From JAPHTQ01 sp050288165 (GTDB taxonomy: Bacteria; Pseudomonadota; Gammaproteobacteria; Thiohalomonadales; Thiohalomonadaceae): a stretch of 64,000 nucleotides of DNA. The translations under genes were made by a program, and so were the position numbers. Shown here piece after piece: positions 62,008-64,000 of the stretch. The notes under the pieces were generated by a model. It was not told where the DNA came from. It searched no databases and was given only the letters and a program-made list of their open reading frames with translations. Where the stretch lies: assembly GCA_050288165.1 (NCBI GenBank), contig JBNKDG010000002.1, positions 62,001 to 126,000 of the forward strand, in the 5' to 3' direction. How positions within the stretch are numbered: position 1 is the first letter of the stretch; each line of letters starts with the position of its first letter.

Positions 62008-62365
62008 AAGGTGTGAAATGTCTAACCGATTATTGCGTTGCCGAGAGTGGCTGTGCCGTATGACCGCAGATCATATAGGAAGTTGTGATTGGTTTTGTGA
62101 ATACCATTCTATTAATGTGGGAATGGCCGCGATGGAAATGCAGCGCCCTTTGTCGATAGTTATACTAAGCTATTGAAATCGCTGACACAGTCTCGTCGAA
62201 TGCGCTGTTTCTGTGTCGGCATCCATGCAAGTGAGCCGAGTTCCGAGGGTTGCTTTCAAACATGAGTTGGCATATAAGTGCTCGGCGGAATTCTAATTTT
62301 CCATGAACTGGAGCGGGTTTGGTCGCTCTGGCAATTATTCAGCAAAATCCATTGGGAGAGAGAAG
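62008..62365. other. Intergenic region bepA/tusA with a long hairpin
   Basis: No gene. GCTGACACAG (62181-62190) pairs with CTGTGTCGGC (62211-62220) with one G-T pair, a 10-bp stem around a 20-bp loop, about 150 bp before tusA. It could be a leader structure or a double operator. Confidence 0.4.
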
Positions 62366-62596
62366 ATGGCAAATTTTGATCAAGAACTCGATGCATCCGG
62401 CCTGAACTGCCCGCTGCCGATCCTGCGCGCCAAGAAAACCCTTGGTGGTATGGAATCCGGTCAGGTACTGCGCATCGTAGCGACCGATCCTGGCTCAGTT
62501 AAAGACTTCGAAGCTTTCGCCAAACAAACCGGTAACGACCTGCTGGAATCCGGTGAAGAAGGCGGCAAGTTCGTATTCATGATCAAGAAGTCCTGA
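62366..62596 (+). CDS. tusA: Sulfurtransferase TusA
   Basis: 76 residues. The core LDASGLNCPLPILRAKKTL carries the persulfide cysteine C15 (CPxP motif). TusA carries sulfane sulfur to acceptors, in sulfur oxidisers to DsrEFH or the sHdr pathway. The ATG at 62366 is chosen (GGGAGAGAGAAG before it); a longer frame to 62303 has no family match. 49 bp before dsrE2. Confidence 0.95.
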   Translation: MANFDQELDASGLNCPLPILRAKKTLGGMESGQVLRIVATDPGSVKDFEAFAKQTGNDLLESGEEGGKFVFMIKKS

Positions 62597-62645
62597 GTTC
62601 TTCACAGAGCTACTACTACACATTTAGAGAATGGGGGAAGACCCA

Positions 62646-63116
62646 ATGTCAGATCAGAAAAAGCTGGCGATCATTGCTACCAAAGGCACCCTGGACTGGG
62701 CATATCCGCCCTTTATCCTGGCGTCCACTGCGGCTGCACTGGGTTATGACGTACAGATATTCTGGACCTTCTACGGTCTGCAATGCCTGAAAAAGGACCT
62801 GAGCCTTCAGGTGACTTCTCTGGGTAACCCGGGTATGCCGATGCCGATGCCGATGCCGGTTCTGCTTCAGGCGCTGCCGGGTATGCAGGCGATGATGACC
62901 AGCATGATGAAAGCCAAGATGAAGAAAAAGGGCGTTGCCAGCATCGCAGACCTGCGTGAGCTGTGCGTTGAAGCCGATGTCAAAATGATTGCCTGTCAGA
63001 TGACGGTCGATCTGTTTGACATGAACCCAAGCGATTTCATCGAAGGTGTTGAGTTCGGCGGTGCCGCTACCTTCTTTGAGTTTGCTGGTGAAGCGGATAT
63101 CGTGCTTTACATCTGA
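62646..63116 (+). CDS. dsrE2: DsrE2-family sulfur-carrier protein
   Basis: 156 residues. A DsrE/F/H-like fold: KKLAIIATKGTLDWAYPPFI, GYDVQIFWTFYGLQCLKKDL and a later IACQMTVDLFDM. Cysteines C47, C107 and C117 are candidates for persulfide binding, C117 being in the strand position used by DsrE-like proteins. The middle is Met/Pro-rich, NPGMPMPMPMPVLLQALPG, encoded by four ATGCCG hexamers. The tusA-dsrE2 pair occurs in many sulfur oxidisers, often with a rhodanese gene, which is missing here. Start ATG at 62646 (MSDQKKLA) rather than the in-frame ATG at 62631. Confidence 0.92.
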   Translation: MSDQKKLAIIATKGTLDWAYPPFILASTAAALGYDVQIFWTFYGLQCLKKDLSLQVTSLGNPGMPMPMPMPVLLQALPGMQAMMTSMMKAKMKKKGVASIADLRELCVEADVKMIACQMTVDLFDMNPSDFIEGVEFGGAATFFEFAGEADIVLYI

Positions 63117-63142
63117 TTTCAGATACTAGCTACTCCGCCCAG

Positions 63143-63172
63143 AAAAAATCCTCCGCAAGGAGGATTTTTTTT
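63143..63172 (+). terminator. Terminator after dsrE2
   Basis: AAAAAATCCTCC-GCAA-GGAGGATTTTTTTT: perfect 6-bp GC-rich stem extended by A/T pairs with a T-run, 27 bp after the stop. Confidence 0.9.
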
Positions 63173-63375
63173 GCCCGTGTAAAGGCGGTGTAAGCAAAAC
63201 TACAAAAAAAAGTGATAGCCCCATATGAATTTTGAGTGGAATTTCGGGAACTTATATATAGCCCATGGGTACGCCTGTTTAACCCATTGTTTTAGTTGGA
63301 CAAATGATCTGCATATCAGACAATTATAATGAACTAATGCGCATAACATTATGAATTTAATAGAAAAAACAAATT

Positions 63376-63414
63376 GTCGGCAATCTTGACATGTATCACA
63401 GCCGACCATATCGT
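63376..63414 (+). promoter_or_regulatory. Promoter and overlapping inverted repeat of the FadL-like gene
   Basis: TTGACA (63386-63391, perfect -35), 17-bp spacer, TATCGT (63409-63414, 4 of 6). An inverted repeat GTCGGC (63376-63381) / GCCGAC (63401-63406) spans the -35 region and could be an operator. The 5' leader is ~90 nt. Confidence 0.6.
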
Positions 63415-63506
63415 GATTGCCAATGTGACAGAGAGTCACCGTAGTAGAACAAATATTAATCAACTCACCGGATTTCCCGCCTCGCGCTGTATTAAGGAGT
63501 GGAGTT

Positions 63507-64000
63507 ATGAAACATACCAAGCACCTACTGGCTGTTGCAGTCTCACTGGCAATTTCTTCCCCCGCCGCTTTCGCTACCAACGGCATGAACCTCGAGGGCT
63601 ATGGCCCTATCGCTACCGGCATGGGCGGCGCTTCCATGGCCTATGACAACGGAACTGCGGCAATGATGAACAACCCGGCGACGCTGGGGATGATGGATGA
63701 TGGTAGTAACCAATTGGATGTTGCCTTGGGTAATTTGGGCCCGAATGTTGATGCGAAAGCACCTGCAGCAATGGGCGGAGCAAATGCGTCATCTGGTGGA
63801 ACTTCTTACATGATGCCTGCCCTTGGATGGAGTAAACGAAACGGTAAGCTTACCTATGGCCTCGGCATGTTTTCACAAGGCGGTATGGGTACCGAATATA
63901 GCAGTAGCAGCTGGATGGCAATGGGTAGTGGTGATGACGTTCGCTCTGAACTTGGAGTCGGTCGTCTGATGGTGCCGGTTGCATATAATGTTGATAGCAA
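63507..64000 (+). CDS. FadL-family outer-membrane transporter, 3' end outside the window
   Basis: 164 complete codons are visible and the frame is open at the end. It has a Sec signal (LLAVAVSLAISSPAAFA) with mature start TNGMNLEGYGPIATGMGGAS, the classical FadL-type N-terminal plug sequence (A/TNG...GYG...GMGGA), then TAAMMNNPATLGMMD. FadL-type channels import hydrophobic compounds such as fatty acids or aromatics. GGAGTGGAG precedes the ATG by 5-8 bp. Substrate not determinable; the mature part is Met- and Gly-rich. Confidence 0.88.
   Translation, partial: MKHTKHLLAVAVSLAISSPAAFATNGMNLEGYGPIATGMGGASMAYDNGTAAMMNNPATLGMMDDGSNQLDVALGNLGPNVDAKAPAAMGGANASSGGTSYMMPALGWSKRNGKLTYGLGMFSQGGMGTEYSSSSWMAMGSGDDVRSELGVGRLMVPVAYNVDS

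Noticed and set aside
62270..62285. Sigma-54-like TTGGCATATAAGTGCT before tusA
   Set aside because: The GG-to-GC distance is one base too short for a sigma-54 promoter.

Overview
The window looks like the chromosome of a sulfur-oxidising gammaproteobacterium, probably of the Chromatiales type. Gene orders known from Pseudomonas and Escherichia are kept: dapA-bamC-walJ-purC divergent from gcvR-bcp, parE-parC, fimX with its PilZ-like partner, lgt-thyA-folA, rnfABCDGE, and metG-apbC-dcd. The sulfur genes (soxXYZA, tusA-dsrE2) point to thiosulfate or sulfane-sulfur oxidation. The last statement is inference from gene content; no taxonomic marker (rRNA) lies in the window.

Layout. 1-10 kb: a 5'-cut MotY-like protein, argG-gloA, then a long leftward block gcvR-bcp-phoH2-nth-DUF1841-thioesterase, and the rightward dapA-bamC-walJ-purC block. 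10-24 kb: topoisomerase IV (parE, parC), a TPR lipoprotein overlapping a class III adenylate cyclase, htpX, a FimX-like c-di-GMP sensor and a PilZ-like protein. 22.5-31 kb: the EF-P modification set (epmB, efp, epmA), psd, a SCO1 copper protein, a LexA-like protease without a DNA-binding domain, two Slp lipoproteins, a DUF465 protein and a YyaL/DUF255 protein. 31-35.6 kb: rlmI, lgt, thyA, a charged-repeat DUF2799 lipoprotein and folA. 35.8-41 kb: the complete Rnf electron-transport operon.

41-45.7 kb is the accessory stretch, inserted where rnf and metG are neighbours in Pseudomonas. It holds small unknown genes all on the minus strand, a textbook integron attC site, matching cassette-boundary heptamers, REP-like palindromes and a HipBA toxin-antitoxin pair. 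No integrase is visible, so it reads as a relic cassette cluster (CALIN-like). This is the most unusual part of the window.

45.8-64 kb: metG, apbC and dcd; a compact four-gene envelope operon (two ArnT/GT39-like transferases, a PAP2-flippase-like fusion, a heptosyltransferase-like GT9); an SLC13 transporter; soxXYZA; bepA; tusA-dsrE2; and the start of a FadL-type porin cut by the window end.

Several dispersed palindromic elements sit in the gaps: three copies of a CACGAAG-repeat element, two different MITE-like elements with terminal inverted repeats, and REP-like hairpins. No tRNA, rRNA, CRISPR array or intact insertion sequence was recognised.
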